This document shows, piece by piece, positions 47,361-56,299 of a stretch of 64,000 nt of DNA. The stretch spans positions 1 through 64,000 of the forward strand of contig JAQZDA010000005.1 of NCBI GenBank assembly GCA_028751075.1. The letters run 5' to 3'. Each line of letters opens with the position of its first letter. Position 1 is the stretch's first letter. This stretch comes from Euryarchaeota archaeon Ods02 (GTDB taxonomy: Archaea > Halobacteriota > Halobacteria > Halobacteriales > Halorutilaceae). The notes beneath the pieces are model-generated. The model saw only the letters and a program-made list of their open reading frames with translations. It did no database searches and was not told where the DNA came from. The position numbers and the translations under genes are program-made.

Positions 47361-47636
47361 TCAGATGTCGTCGTAGATGTTCCTTCGGTGCCCTACAGCG
47401 TGCACCTCTAACACTCCATCGTCCCTAACGAGGAGGATTATGGCTCTGTAGTCACCGACTCTCAGCTTATGGTAGGGCAGGCTTTCCAGCTCTTCGAGCC
47501 AGTCAGGGGGTTCGCGGAGCTCTGACTCGACGACGTCCTCCAGCTTCTGGACGACCCGTTCCGCGGTGTCTTCGTCGAGGCTGCGTAGGTCGTCTCTCGC
47601 TTGCTCGGTGAACCGGTAGGTCCAGTCGGCGGTCAT
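47361..47636 (-). CDS. relE: RelE/ParE-family toxin
   Basis: 91 residues with the RelE fold features: YRFTEQARDDLRSLDEDTAE, RVVQKLEDVV, YHKLRVGDYRAIILLVRDDG and HAVGHRRNIYDDI. Archaeal RelE cleaves mRNA on the ribosome. It lies 4 bases after the ribbon-helix-helix gene, a standard antitoxin-toxin order. Confidence 0.9.
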   Translation of the reverse strand: MTADWTYRFTEQARDDLRSLDEDTAERVVQKLEDVVESELREPPDWLEELESLPYHKLRVGDYRAIILLVRDDGVLEVHAVGHRRNIYDDI

Positions 47637-47640
47637 CCCG

Positions 47641-47898
47641 TCAGCTTTCGAGGAACTCTTCCTTGATCTCGCTGCGTTCGACGTAATCGCCCTCCTTCGC
47701 CTGTTCCGCGCTTATCAGGAGGCTCTCTAGAGCGGACGACGACAGCTGGGTGTCGCGGACGGCGTCGCGGCACGCCTGTCGTATGAACTCGGAGCGGCTG
47801 TTGAACCCCTCCTTCTTCCAGGTCTCGTCGATGGCTTCGAGCAAGTCCGTGTTGATGCGGACGTTGACATTCTCAGTGTCCGTATCCGTTTCCGGCAT
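47641..47898 (-). CDS. Ribbon-helix-helix antitoxin (CopG/Arc type)
   Basis: 85 residues. The N-terminal strand and helices VNVRINTDLLEAIDETWKKE then GFNSRSEFIRQACRDAV form an RHH DNA-binding domain. The C-terminal helix (EGDYVERSEIKEEFLES) would wrap the toxin. Likely represses its own promoter, in the 163-base spacer toward purM. Confidence 0.88.
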   Translation of the reverse strand: MPETDTDTENVNVRINTDLLEAIDETWKKEGFNSRSEFIRQACRDAVRDTQLSSSALESLLISAEQAKEGDYVERSEIKEEFLES

Positions 47899-48061
47899 AC
47901 AGATGTATTACAAACGCGGGGTGGTTAAATGTACCGTCGGCACGCCCACCACCCCCTCGCTAAAATCCTCGGCCGTGCACGACAGACGTACCCACGACCT
48001 GAACACCTCTTCATCGCCGCCGAACCCTAACTCACATGTCCCCTGCCCCCAGAGGATAGGT

Positions 48062-49015
48062 ATGGACTACAGCGATGCGGGCGTCGACATCGACGCCAGC
48101 GAGGCCGCGGTCGCCGCGCTCGCGGAGGCCGGCGACGTCGACCACGGCGACTACGCCGGCTTAGTCGACATGGGGGAGAGCTACCTCGGTTTGACGACGG
48201 ACGGCGTCGGCACCAAGATACTCGTCGCCGCCGCAGTCGACGACTACAGCACGGTAGGCGTCGACTGCGTCGCGATGAACGCGAACGACCACGTGGCGAT
48301 GAACCACCGGCCGCTCGCGGTCGTCGACAACCAAGTCGTCGAGGAACCCAACAAACGCGTGAGCGAGGAGATCGGTGAAGGACTCCGCGACGGCTGCAGT
48401 CAGGCGGGCTGTAGACTGGTCGGCGGTGAGACCGCGGTGATGCCGGAGGTCGTCGACGGCGTCGACCTCGCCGGCAGCTGCGTCGGCGTCGCCGCGAAAG
48501 ACAGCGTCGTCGACGGCTCCCGAGTGGAGGCCGGCGACCGTATCGTGGGTCTGCCGTCGAACGGCGTGCACTCGAACGGCCTCACGCTCGCCCGGAAAGC
48601 CGTCACCCGCGACCACAGCTACAGCGACCCCTGCCCCTTCGACGACAGCCGCACGATAGGAGAGGAGCTTCTGCGGCCCACGCGTATCTACACGGAGGCT
48701 CTCGCCGCCGCGAGGGAGCACGACGTCCGCGGAATGGCGCACGTCACCGGCGGCGGCTACACCAACCTCTCGCGGATAAGCAGCCACCGATACGTCGTCG
48801 ACAGTCCCCTCCCGGTGCCGCCGGTGTTCGACTTCATCGCGGAGGAGGGTGACGTCTCCAGCGTGGAGATGCATCGGACGTTCAACATGGGGATGGGTTT
48901 CGTTCTGGTGGCGCCGAAGGAGGAAGCCAAAGACGTCGCCGACCTGGTTGAGGGTGAGGTCGTCGGACGTGTAGAGGAAGGCAGCGGTGTAGAGGTGCGG
49001 GGTCTGGAGCTCTAG
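48062..49015 (+). CDS. purM: Phosphoribosylformylglycinamidine cyclo-ligase
   Basis: 317 residues from ATG 48062 (MDYSDAGVDIDASEAAVAAL). PurM motifs GESYLGLTTDGVGTKILVAA, VDCVAMNANDHVAMNHRPLA, CRLVGGETAVMPEVV, IVGLPSNGVHSNGLTLARKA and MAHVTGGGYTNLSRI. It makes AIR, the precursor used by ThiC and purine synthesis. The upstream in-frame extension overlaps the antitoxin promoter and is rejected. Confidence 0.95.
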   Translation: MDYSDAGVDIDASEAAVAALAEAGDVDHGDYAGLVDMGESYLGLTTDGVGTKILVAAAVDDYSTVGVDCVAMNANDHVAMNHRPLAVVDNQVVEEPNKRVSEEIGEGLRDGCSQAGCRLVGGETAVMPEVVDGVDLAGSCVGVAAKDSVVDGSRVEAGDRIVGLPSNGVHSNGLTLARKAVTRDHSYSDPCPFDDSRTIGEELLRPTRIYTEALAAAREHDVRGMAHVTGGGYTNLSRISSHRYVVDSPLPVPPVFDFIAEEGDVSSVEMHRTFNMGMGFVLVAPKEEAKDVADLVEGEVVGRVEEGSGVEVRGLEL

Positions 49016-49063
49016 CGCACCGGAGATTTCGACGGAGAGCGATTAGCTCCCATTAGACCGGCG

Positions 49064-49140
49064 GTAAGTATATTCGTACAGCGTCTAAACTCCCGTCTAT
49101 GAACCGGCGACCTACCTACGAGGGAGGGGTGGTGGTTTGA
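49064..49140 (+). promoter_or_regulatory. TATA box and 13-codon leader ORF ahead of the acyltransferase
   Basis: TAAGTATATT at about 49064-49073 lies 26-35 bases before an ATG at 49099, the spacing of a leaderless transcript. That ATG opens MNRRPTYEGGVVV, whose TGA (49138-49140) overlaps the TTG start of the large gene. The Shine-Dalgarno for the TTG lies inside this mini-ORF. This looks like a coupling leader. Confidence 0.45.
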
Positions 49141-50534
49141 TCTGGGACCGATTCGGCGACAACTACCTCGGGGACGTCGACAACGCCTGGCTCAGGATGG
49201 ACGACCGCACCAACCGTATGGTGATAACCGCGGTCTTGACATTCGACGACCCCGTGGAGTACGACGACCTAGTCGCACGGTTCAGAGACCGCCTGGTTAT
49301 CTTCGACAGGTTCAGGCAGAAGCTCGTGGAGCCCTGGCACGGCGGCCGACTGAAGTGGAAGGAGGACCCGTTGTTCGACGTCGAAGATCACGTCAGCCAC
49401 GTCGCACTGCCGGAGCCACAGGGCGACGCCGAGCTACAGGAGTTCGTCGCCGACAGATTAGATGAAGGCCTCGACATCGACCGACCGCTCTGGCACGCCT
49501 GGCTCGTCGACGGCGTCGACGGCTCCAACGCCCTCGTAGTCCGCATCCACCACGCAGTCGCCGACGGCTTCGCGCTTATGTACGTGCTCTACGGCCTCGC
49601 CGACAATCCCGGTGACATCGAGCTACCGGTCGGCGACCTCCCGCCGCTGCCGGGCGAAGAAGGGTTCAGTGAACACATGGAGAGCAAGGGCGAGCTATCG
49701 CGTGAGGGAGGAGGTGGTAGTCTCCGCGACCGGCTGGACCTCGACAGCATACGCGAGGACCTCGAGGGCGGACGAGACGCCGTGGAAGCCGTCGTCGATA
49801 CTCTACAGCTAGACCGTGAACCCGACACACCGCTCCGCGGGGATCTCGGGGCGTCGAAAGGCGTAGCCTGGACGGATGAGCTCGACCTCGAGGAGCTGAA
49901 GAAAGCCGGGAAGATTCACGGCGGAACGGTGAACGACTTCCTGCTGGCCGCGGCCGCAGGGGCGTTCGGCAGGTACCTGGAAGAAAGGGAATACGAGACG
50001 TCGGAGGACCTCGACATCCGGTCGGGAGTCCCCGTCAACCTGGAGCCCCTAGAGCACAGGGAGGAGCAGCTGGGGAACTACTTCGGCTTCGGCTTCGTCG
50101 AGCTACCCGTCGGCGTCGACGACCACGCGGAACGCATGAGGTTGATACAGGAGCGGACGGGTCCGCTGAAGCAGGGGAGCGACGCCCACATGATGTATCG
50201 GGCGCTCGAGACCGTGGGCGCGATGCCGGACAGGGTGCAGGATCTCGCGTCACTGGGGTTCCGGAACCGGTTGACGGCGGTGATATCCAACGTACCCGGA
50301 CCCGTGGATTCGCTGGAGATAGCGGGTTCGGAGGTCGACGACGTGATGTTCTGGGTGCCTACGCAGGAGGACGTAGGCGTCGGAGTCAGCATCTTCAGCT
50401 ACGACGGAGGCGTCCGCGTCGGAGTCGCCTGCGACGACAACCTCGTATCCGACGTAGAAAGGCTGGCGGAGGCTTTCGAGGACGAGGCCGAAGACATGGT
50501 GGAGGAGACGTTAGCCGAGGTCGGAGACAGCTGA
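49137..50534 (+). CDS. Wax ester synthase / diacylglycerol acyltransferase (WS/DGAT) family protein
   Basis: 465 residues from TTG 49137, preceded by a purine-rich GGAGGGG. The N-terminal half contains HHAVADG (residues 138-144), the HHxxxDG acyltransferase centre, after FRQKLVEPWHGGRLKWKEDP and PLWHAWLVDGV. The C-terminal half has TVNDFLLAAAAGAFGRYLEE, NYFGFGFVELPVGVDD and SNVPGP, all standard in bacterial WS/DGAT enzymes of 450-480 residues. Those make wax esters or triacylglycerols from acyl-CoA. Archaeal lipids are isoprenoid ethers, so the true substrate here is open. Confidence 0.85.
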   Translation: MIWDRFGDNYLGDVDNAWLRMDDRTNRMVITAVLTFDDPVEYDDLVARFRDRLVIFDRFRQKLVEPWHGGRLKWKEDPLFDVEDHVSHVALPEPQGDAELQEFVADRLDEGLDIDRPLWHAWLVDGVDGSNALVVRIHHAVADGFALMYVLYGLADNPGDIELPVGDLPPLPGEEGFSEHMESKGELSREGGGGSLRDRLDLDSIREDLEGGRDAVEAVVDTLQLDREPDTPLRGDLGASKGVAWTDELDLEELKKAGKIHGGTVNDFLLAAAAGAFGRYLEEREYETSEDLDIRSGVPVNLEPLEHREEQLGNYFGFGFVELPVGVDDHAERMRLIQERTGPLKQGSDAHMMYRALETVGAMPDRVQDLASLGFRNRLTAVISNVPGPVDSLEIAGSEVDDVMFWVPTQEDVGVGVSIFSYDGGVRVGVACDDNLVSDVERLAEAFEDEAEDMVEETLAEVGDS

Positions 50535-50564
50535 CCAAGTGCTGTAGGGAAGGCTGCTCCGGCG

Positions 50565-51365
50565 TCAGCTAGATGTCACGCGGGTGTACAGGGTTTCGAC
50601 GTCGGCGTCGACGCCTTGCTTGCTGAAGTACCGGGCGACGTTCCTGCAGTCCTGGCGAAGCAAGTCGTCGCTGTTGGGGTGATGCAGGGTGACCGCCTGT
50701 CCGACGTCGATGACGACGAGGTCGCCGTCGTCGACTAAGACGTTGTACTCGCTGAGGTCGCCGTGAACCAAGCCGGAGCTGTAGAGGCGTTCGAGGTAGG
50801 TGGAGACTACGTCGAACGCGGTGCCGGGGTTCTCTAGCTCGACCTCCTCCAGTCTGGGGGCGGGGCTGCCGGCGCTGCCGACGAACTCCATCGCGAGGAC
50901 GTTCCGCTCGTGAGCTATGGGTGTGGGTACGCGGACTCCTGCGTCGGCGGCGCGTCTGAGGTTCGAGGCCTCCTTCGTCACCCAGGCTTGGACGACGTCC
51001 AATTTGCTGCCGCCGATGCCTTCGAACCGTGGGTCGCCTTCGAAGTAGTAACGCATGTCGTCGAAGCTCGAGGTCTCGACGCGGTAGATCTTGAGTGCGA
51101 CGTCGTCGCCGTCGCAGAGGGCTTCGAAGACGTTGGCTTCCTTCCCCGTCGACACCGCGCCTCCGACGGCGTCGATGGCTCCGTCGTGCACGAGCTTGTA
51201 CAAGGCCTTCAGGGTGGCGACGTCGAACACCTCGGCTTCGACCTCGAGGTCCTCGTTGTCCTGCACCCTGCTGCCGAACTCCTGGAACTCGTCGCCGTCG
51301 AAGAAAGGCTCCTCCTCGTACCTCGCCTCCTGCGGGGGTTCGAGCTCCTCCGCGTCGTCTTCCAT
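50565..51365 (-). CDS. rio1: RIO1-family serine/threonine protein kinase
   Basis: 266 residues from ATG 51365. A start at 51419 (MLEAADKIDIPLDRLTP) is possible, but it would overlap the TATA-like ATATCTATTTT at 51391-51401 that serves the divergent gene. RIO1 marks: AVSTGKEANVFEALCDG (flexible P-loop), ALKIYRVETSSFDDMRYYFE, LAMEFVG hinge, LVHGDLSEYNVLV catalytic loop and VVIDVGQAV metal loop. Acts in ribosome small-subunit maturation. Confidence 0.93.
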   Translation of the reverse strand: MEDDAEELEPPQEARYEEEPFFDGDEFQEFGSRVQDNEDLEVEAEVFDVATLKALYKLVHDGAIDAVGGAVSTGKEANVFEALCDGDDVALKIYRVETSSFDDMRYYFEGDPRFEGIGGSKLDVVQAWVTKEASNLRRAADAGVRVPTPIAHERNVLAMEFVGSAGSPAPRLEEVELENPGTAFDVVSTYLERLYSSGLVHGDLSEYNVLVDDGDLVVIDVGQAVTLHHPNSDDLLRQDCRNVARYFSKQGVDADVETLYTRVTSS

Positions 51366-51425
51366 CGTCGGAGTTAGGCGGTCGAGTGGGATATCTATTT
51401 TGTCCGCGGCCTCCAACATCCATCG

Positions 51426-51719
51426 GTGTCTTCGGTGGCGGCGTTCTCGCTGATGGTCGCGGGTGGTGTGCTCGTAGCTGCAGGCTACCTGCTCAGGCTG
51501 GGGTGGCTGGCGTCGCTTGCGGAAGGCGATGTGTTCTCGCTGGAGGAGGATATGGAGGAGTTCGTCGGCGGTCGGACGGTGTTCACCGGGGGAGTGGTAG
51601 TGTTCTGGGGTGGCCTGCTGTCGGCGTGGCCCACCGACGTCGTGTTCTGGCTGGGGCTGGCTGCCGTCTCCGGAGTGTTCTACTGGACGTATCTCGACGC
51701 CCGAAAGGTAGTGGCTTAA
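51426..51719 (+). CDS. Small three-helix membrane protein
   Basis: 97 residues from GTG 51426, about 30 bases after a TATA-like ATATCTATTTT, so probably leaderless. Hydrophobic helices at about residues 5-24, 49-67 and 70-88 (DVVFWLGLAAVSGVFYWTYL). Family not recognised, though such proteins occur next to many haloarchaeal genes. Confidence 0.65.
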   Translation: MSSVAAFSLMVAGGVLVAAGYLLRLGWLASLAEGDVFSLEEDMEEFVGGRTVFTGGVVVFWGGLLSAWPTDVVFWLGLAAVSGVFYWTYLDARKVVA

Positions 51720-51774
51720 TCTTACGTAGTATAGACCCTCACCCCTACTTTATCGGGTTTGTAATCGTATAGAA

Positions 51775-51800
51775 ATCAAACGTAGATTCATCCGTTTGAT
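51775..51800. other. Perfect 8-bp inverted repeat with 10-base loop
   Basis: ATCAAACG, loop TAGATTCATC, CGTTTGAT. It lies 55 bases after the membrane protein stop at 51719 and 135 bases before the lipoprotein start. It may be a transcription end hairpin or an operator. The AT-rich spacer 51720-51934 otherwise contains no gene that I can support. Confidence 0.35.
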
Positions 51801-51934
51801 GGACTCATAAGAGATTCAGCAACACCTATAGAATCCAAAGTAGTGCAATCGTTAACCTTTCCCGCCACAAGATTGAAGTAATATGCTCCACGGTTTTCGC
51901 TATTGTGGGGGACAAAACTCTTGACCTACAGAAG

Positions 51935-52423
51935 ATGAACCGCCGTCGGTGTGTAAAGTCGCTCTCATTAGCAGTTATTTTATCCGGGTGCCTACACACG
52001 AACTCCGATACAGACGACAGAGATGACGAAGATGGAGAAGACACTGAGACAGTAGAACCATCTATTCAGGAAGTAGTTGTCTACTTTGTAGTAGCGGAGT
52101 TACCTGAAAACGTAGAGGTAACTTCTGTTGTAGACATAGAAAGTGATGTAGTGAAGGGTATTGTCGAAGAAGCCGACAACTACGTTAGAGACTATGAGAA
52201 CCGTGATAGACTGATAGAAGCATCGGAAGAAACAGATCAAGGAGCAGTACATGTACCTGCAGCGGGAGGGACGTTGGACGAAGAAAAATACCATGAGATA
52301 CAGGAAGCTTTAGATAATCTTCCCCGTTCGGACCCCGAAGAAGACGGTCATCAGGTTCGAACCACTCTGGAAGGACCGCTCGTCGAATCGGGAGAGGATT
52401 ACGTTTACGTAATCGCATACTGA
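51935..52423 (+). CDS. Tat lipoprotein of low GC content, unknown function
   Basis: 162 residues from ATG 51935. MNRRRCVKSLSLAVILSGC gives twin arginines and lipobox C19. An Asp/Glu-rich linker (DTDDRDDEDGEDTET) follows, then a compact domain with VVVYFVVAELPENVEVTSVV and GPLVESGEDYVYVIAY. The gene is much richer in A and T than its neighbours (GTAGTAG, GAAGAT codons), which suggests recent arrival. No relatives in the window beyond the signal type. The earlier in-frame codon at 51905 would shift the signal inward and is rejected. Confidence 0.75.
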   Translation: MNRRRCVKSLSLAVILSGCLHTNSDTDDRDDEDGEDTETVEPSIQEVVVYFVVAELPENVEVTSVVDIESDVVKGIVEEADNYVRDYENRDRLIEASEETDQGAVHVPAAGGTLDEEKYHEIQEALDNLPRSDPEEDGHQVRTTLEGPLVESGEDYVYVIAY

Positions 52424-52601
52424 CCTTGGTCTCAGGACGAAGGATACGGTTTAGCAAGAACCAGTTCCCGCCGTATTTCCTTAATGTACCTGACCATCAA
52501 CAACAGGCGAGTAATATGGGTTGTGCGCATCTCCGCTTCAGTAACTGTTCACGACCACGGGTATCGGAACTCTTTAGCACATCCTGCTTTCAACTGTAGC
52601 C

Positions 52602-53801
52602 ATGGAACGCAACATCCGAGTCCGGGAGCTCGACTCCAGGCCTATGGAGCAGCGGGAGATAGAGCTCGTGGAGCGGAAGGGCATCGGACACCCCGACACA
52701 CTGTGTGACGGGGTGGCGGAGTCGGTGATGAGGGCGTTATCTCAGGAGTACCTCGACAGGTTCGGTTCGGTGCTTCATCATAACACCGACGAAGCCCAGC
52801 TGGTCGCCGGCAGGTCGAACCCCGAGTTCGGCGGAGGCGAAGTCATCGAACCCATCTACATCCTCATCGTCGGACGGGCGACGAAGGAGTTCCAGGGAGA
52901 GTACGTGCCGACCGACAGCCTCGCCCTGAAGGCCGCACGTGAGTACATCCGCGACAGCCTGCACAACGTCGACATGGAGACCGACGTCGTCGTAGACGTC
53001 AAGATAGGTGAGGGGTCGACCGACCTCAAGGACGTCTTCGAACTGGACGACGGCGAAGCCCCGAACGCCAACGACACGTCGTTCGGCGTAGGGTACGCGC
53101 CGTTCAGCGACACAGAGAGGACGGTGTACGAGATAGAACGCGGGATCTACGACGACCTCCGTGAACGGAACCCTGCGGTGGGTGAGGATGTCAAGGTGAT
53201 GGGTAAACGCGAGGGCGACACGCTAGATCTCACGGTCGCCGTCGCTTCGGTTTCGGAGCACGTCGACGACGTCGACGGATACGTCAGCCTGATGGACGAC
53301 GTCGAGGAGTACGTCTACGGTGTCGCGGAGGAGCACACGGACTGCGACGTAGACGTCTACCTGAACACCGCTGACGACCGCGAGGAAGGCAGCCTGTATC
53401 TCACTGAGACCGGTACTTCGGCGGAGATGGGGGACGACGGCAGCGTCGGCAGAGGCAACCGCGCAAACGGCCTCATCACACCGGGTCGGGAGATGAGTCT
53501 GGAGGCGGCGAGCGGCAAGAACCCCTTCAACCACATCGGGAAGATCTACAACATACTGGCGCACGATCTCGCGGAAGACGTCGCCGCGGAGATAGAGGAG
53601 GTCGACGAGGTCGGTATCAAGCTTCTGTCGCAGATAGGTAGTCCGATCGACCAGCCTCAGGTGGCGGCGGTGAACCTCCACGCCGAAGATGGTATCACCA
53701 GTGATATCGAGTACGAGGCGGAGTCCATCGTCGACGACGGCCTGGAGGACGTGACTTCGGTGACCGAACGTATAATCCGTGGTGACGTCTCTACGTTCTG
53801 A
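52602..53801 (+). CDS. mat: Archaeal-type methionine adenosyltransferase
   Basis: 399 residues, the length of archaeal MATs and unlike bacterial MetK. Blocks [75 protein letters not shown] and [16 protein letters not shown]-like [20 protein letters not shown] are diagnostic. Makes S-adenosylmethionine from methionine and ATP. A TATA-like CTCTTTAGC at about 52570 is about 30 bases before the ATG. Confidence 0.97.
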   Translation: MERNIRVRELDSRPMEQREIELVERKGIGHPDTLCDGVAESVMRALSQEYLDRFGSVLHHNTDEAQLVAGRSNPEFGGGEVIEPIYILIVGRATKEFQGEYVPTDSLALKAAREYIRDSLHNVDMETDVVVDVKIGEGSTDLKDVFELDDGEAPNANDTSFGVGYAPFSDTERTVYEIERGIYDDLRERNPAVGEDVKVMGKREGDTLDLTVAVASVSEHVDDVDGYVSLMDDVEEYVYGVAEEHTDCDVDVYLNTADDREEGSLYLTETGTSAEMGDDGSVGRGNRANGLITPGREMSLEAASGKNPFNHIGKIYNILAHDLAEDVAAEIEEVDEVGIKLLSQIGSPIDQPQVAAVNLHAEDGITSDIEYEAESIVDDGLEDVTSVTERIIRGDVSTF

Positions 53802-53927
53802 CCTTTTCAGGGCGACGGGTTGGCTTCTAGTGCATGAAACCCTCGTACACGACGGGGAAAAGAATATATGCGCAGGCATGTTAGGTTGTACCAAGGTTGG
53901 GCAAGCCAACCCGTAATCAAAAGTGAG

Positions 53928-54212
53928 ATGATGAAACGAACCGAGGTCTGGAAGATCAAGGACCAAGTCTGCACCGCCTGCGGAGAAGAGCTCGACGAAG
54001 AGACCTTCGAGCTGTATCACCGCGAGGACACCGACGAAGTCGAGGCGGACGGCGTAGACATGATGTGCCCAAGCTGCCACGAACGTATCACCGACAACGA
54101 CGCCGACAGAGGAGAGACCGAGGATCTGTTGGAGGAGATAGAGGAGGAGATGCCGGACGCGTCTAGGGAACGGAAGACCCTGGAGTACCTACGGCGGTTC
54201 AGCGGGAACTAG
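53928..54212 (+). CDS. Small zinc-binding protein (CxxC...CxxC), unknown function
   Basis: 94 residues from ATG 53928, followed by a second ATG. GTGAG precedes it. The frame is open back to 53868, but GAATATATG at about 53858 is a likely TATA box, so the transcript cannot include that start. Metal motif VCTACGEELDEETFELYHRE then MCPSCHERITD, distantly like an HNH or zinc-ribbon protein. The acidic helix LLEEIEEEMPDASRERKTLE ends it. No clear family. Confidence 0.72.
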   Translation: MMKRTEVWKIKDQVCTACGEELDEETFELYHREDTDEVEADGVDMMCPSCHERITDNDADRGETEDLLEEIEEEMPDASRERKTLEYLRRFSGN

Positions 54213-54264
54213 AGACGGACCCCACCTCAGTTCGTAGTATTAGCTGTTCATCCTTCTAGGTGGT

Positions 54265-56220
54265 TCACTCGACCTGACCCCGTATATCCTCGACGACGTC
54301 GGGGTTCCGTAGGGTGCTGGTGTCGCCGAGGGGTTCCCCGCTGGCGACGTCCTCCAGCAGCCGACGCATTATCTTCCCTGAACGAGTCTTCGGCAGATCC
54401 GGAGTGAACACCACCTCCTCCGGACGAGCGAAAGGCCCTATCTCCCCCTCCACGGCCTCCACTATCTCCCCCCTGAGTTCGTCGCCAGCGTCCGCGTCCT
54501 CCTCCGCGATGACGTAGACGTAGACAGCTTCGCCTTTCACGTCGTGGCTTCCTCCGACGACGGCGGCTTCGGCGACGCCTTCGACGCCGACGACCGCGCT
54601 CTCCAGCTCCATCGTGCCGAGACGGTGACCCGACACGTTGACGACGTCGTCGACGCGGCCTAACACGGTGATGTAGCCGTCGTCGTCGACCTTCGCTCCG
54701 TCCTCGGGGAAGTAGATCCACTCGTCCTCGTCGGGGTCGCTGTACTCGCTCCAGTACTCCTCGATGTACCGTTCGTCGTCGCCGTAGACGGTGCGGAGCA
54801 TCCCCGGCCACGGCTTGTGTACCGTGAGGTAGCCTGCGCCGTCGTCGACCTCTTCGCCTTCACCGGTGACGACCCTTGCGTCGATGCCCGGCAGCGGTAG
54901 ACCGGCACTCCCTGGCTTCATCTCTCCGATGCCGGGCAGCGTCGTCACCATCATACCCCCGGTCTCCGTCTGCCACCAGGTGTCGACGACCGGGCAGCTT
55001 TCGCCGCCGATGTACCTGTAGTACCACTTCCAGGCACGGGGGTTGATGGGTTCGCCGACGGTGCCCAGCAGCCTGAGGGACGAGAGGTCGTGGCTTTCGG
55101 GGTAGTCGGTACCCCATTTCATGAAAGCACGAACTGCGGTGGGGGCGGTGTAGAAGACGTCCACCATGTACCGTTCCACCATCTCCCAGAGTCGGTCCTT
55201 GTCGGGGTGGTCGGGTGCGCCTTCGTACATCACCGTGGTGGTGCCGAGGGCGAGGGGACCGTAGACGATGTAGCTGTGGCCGGTTATCCAGCCGATGTCG
55301 GCGGCGCACCAGTAGGTGTCCTCCGGAGTGAGGTCAAGCACCGCGTGCGCTGTCCACGCGACGTACGATAGGTAGCCACCGGTGGTGTGCTTCACTCCCT
55401 TCGGCGTCCCCGTGGTGCCAGACGTGTACATCAGGAACAGCATGTCCTCGCTGTCCCGTTCGACGGGTTCGACCTCGGTGCCGCGGTGGCCGTCGACGAG
55501 CTCGCGGTAGCCGTGAGGGCCTTCTCCGCTCCAGGGTTCCCTGCGGCCGAGCACCACGGCTTCGACGTCGTGCTCCACCGACGCGAGCGCGTCGTCGACC
55601 TTGCTCTCGTGGTCGAGCAGCTCGCCGCGGCGGAGGTAGCCGTCAACGGTGACGAGGTACTCGCTGTCGCTGTTCTCCATCCGCGTCGCCAACGCGTCCG
55701 AGCTGAACCCCGCGAACACTACGTTGTGCGGTGCGCCGATTCGCGCGCACGCGAGCATCACGATAGGTAGCTCCGGCAGCATCGGCATGTACACCGAGAC
55801 GACGTCGTCCTCCCCGACCCCGATGTCCTGCAGCGCTGCGGCGACAGCGTTCACCTCCTCGTGTAGGTCCTCGTACGTGAACTGTCTCTTCTCCCCGTTC
55901 TCGCCCTCCCACTGGATAGCGAGCTCGTCGCCGCGTTCCGGTAGATGTCGGTCGACGCATTCGTAGCAGGCGTTTAGGCTGCCTCCGGTGAACCATTCGT
56001 AGAAGGGTTCATCGGATGTGTCTAGCACCTGGTCGTGGACGTCGTACCAGTCGAGCAAGGTCGCGGCTTCCTCCCAGCACTCGGGCCAGTCGCTCTCGAA
56101 CCTCTCGTATATCGAGGAGTCGGTGTAGTTCGCCTGGTCGACGAACTCCTCCGGTGGTTCGAACGAATCCTCCTCCGGCAGCCTGGCTTCTATCTCATCT
56201 GACATATCGTCATCTGACAT
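54265..56220 (-). CDS. acs: Acetyl-CoA synthetase (AMP-forming)
   Basis: 651 residues. Signatures: WFTGGSLNACYECVDRHLPE, MYTSGTTGTPKGVKHTTGGY, YWCAADIGWITGHSYIVYGP, TWWQTETGGMMVT, GRVDDVVNVSGHRLGTMELE and TRSGKIMRRLL with the catalytic (and acetylation-prone) lysine. It activates acetate to acetyl-CoA. A TATA-like GCTTTATT on the minus strand near 56250 suggests a leaderless start. The first codons are a small tandem duplication (56196-56225), so MSDD or MSDE may be the true start. Confidence 0.96.
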   Translation of the reverse strand: MSDDDMSDEIEARLPEEDSFEPPEEFVDQANYTDSSIYERFESDWPECWEEAATLLDWYDVHDQVLDTSDEPFYEWFTGGSLNACYECVDRHLPERGDELAIQWEGENGEKRQFTYEDLHEEVNAVAAALQDIGVGEDDVVSVYMPMLPELPIVMLACARIGAPHNVVFAGFSSDALATRMENSDSEYLVTVDGYLRRGELLDHESKVDDALASVEHDVEAVVLGRREPWSGEGPHGYRELVDGHRGTEVEPVERDSEDMLFLMYTSGTTGTPKGVKHTTGGYLSYVAWTAHAVLDLTPEDTYWCAADIGWITGHSYIVYGPLALGTTTVMYEGAPDHPDKDRLWEMVERYMVDVFYTAPTAVRAFMKWGTDYPESHDLSSLRLLGTVGEPINPRAWKWYYRYIGGESCPVVDTWWQTETGGMMVTTLPGIGEMKPGSAGLPLPGIDARVVTGEGEEVDDGAGYLTVHKPWPGMLRTVYGDDERYIEEYWSEYSDPDEDEWIYFPEDGAKVDDDGYITVLGRVDDVVNVSGHRLGTMELESAVVGVEGVAEAAVVGGSHDVKGEAVYVYVIAEEDADAGDELRGEIVEAVEGEIGPFARPEEVVFTPDLPKTRSGKIMRRLLEDVASGEPLGDTSTLRNPDVVEDIRGQVE

Positions 56221-56225
56221 ATCGC
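56196..56225. repeat. 15-bp tandem duplication across the acs start codon
   Basis: The unit CATCTGACATATCGT occurs twice in a row, with one difference at the last base. On the coding strand it supplies two ATGs (MSDDD-MSDE). The duplication therefore doubles the start codon and its immediate context of a gene that seems to be leaderless. Confidence 0.75.
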
Positions 56226-56299
56226 GTACTTCACCGCGTCGGCCAATAAAGCTAGGGAGCTACCGTAACATCGACGTAGCCGGACGTCGTATACGGCCC

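Noticed and set aside
53868-53927. Earlier start for the zinc-binding protein
   Set aside because: It lies directly on the probable TATA box, so it could not be part of the transcript.
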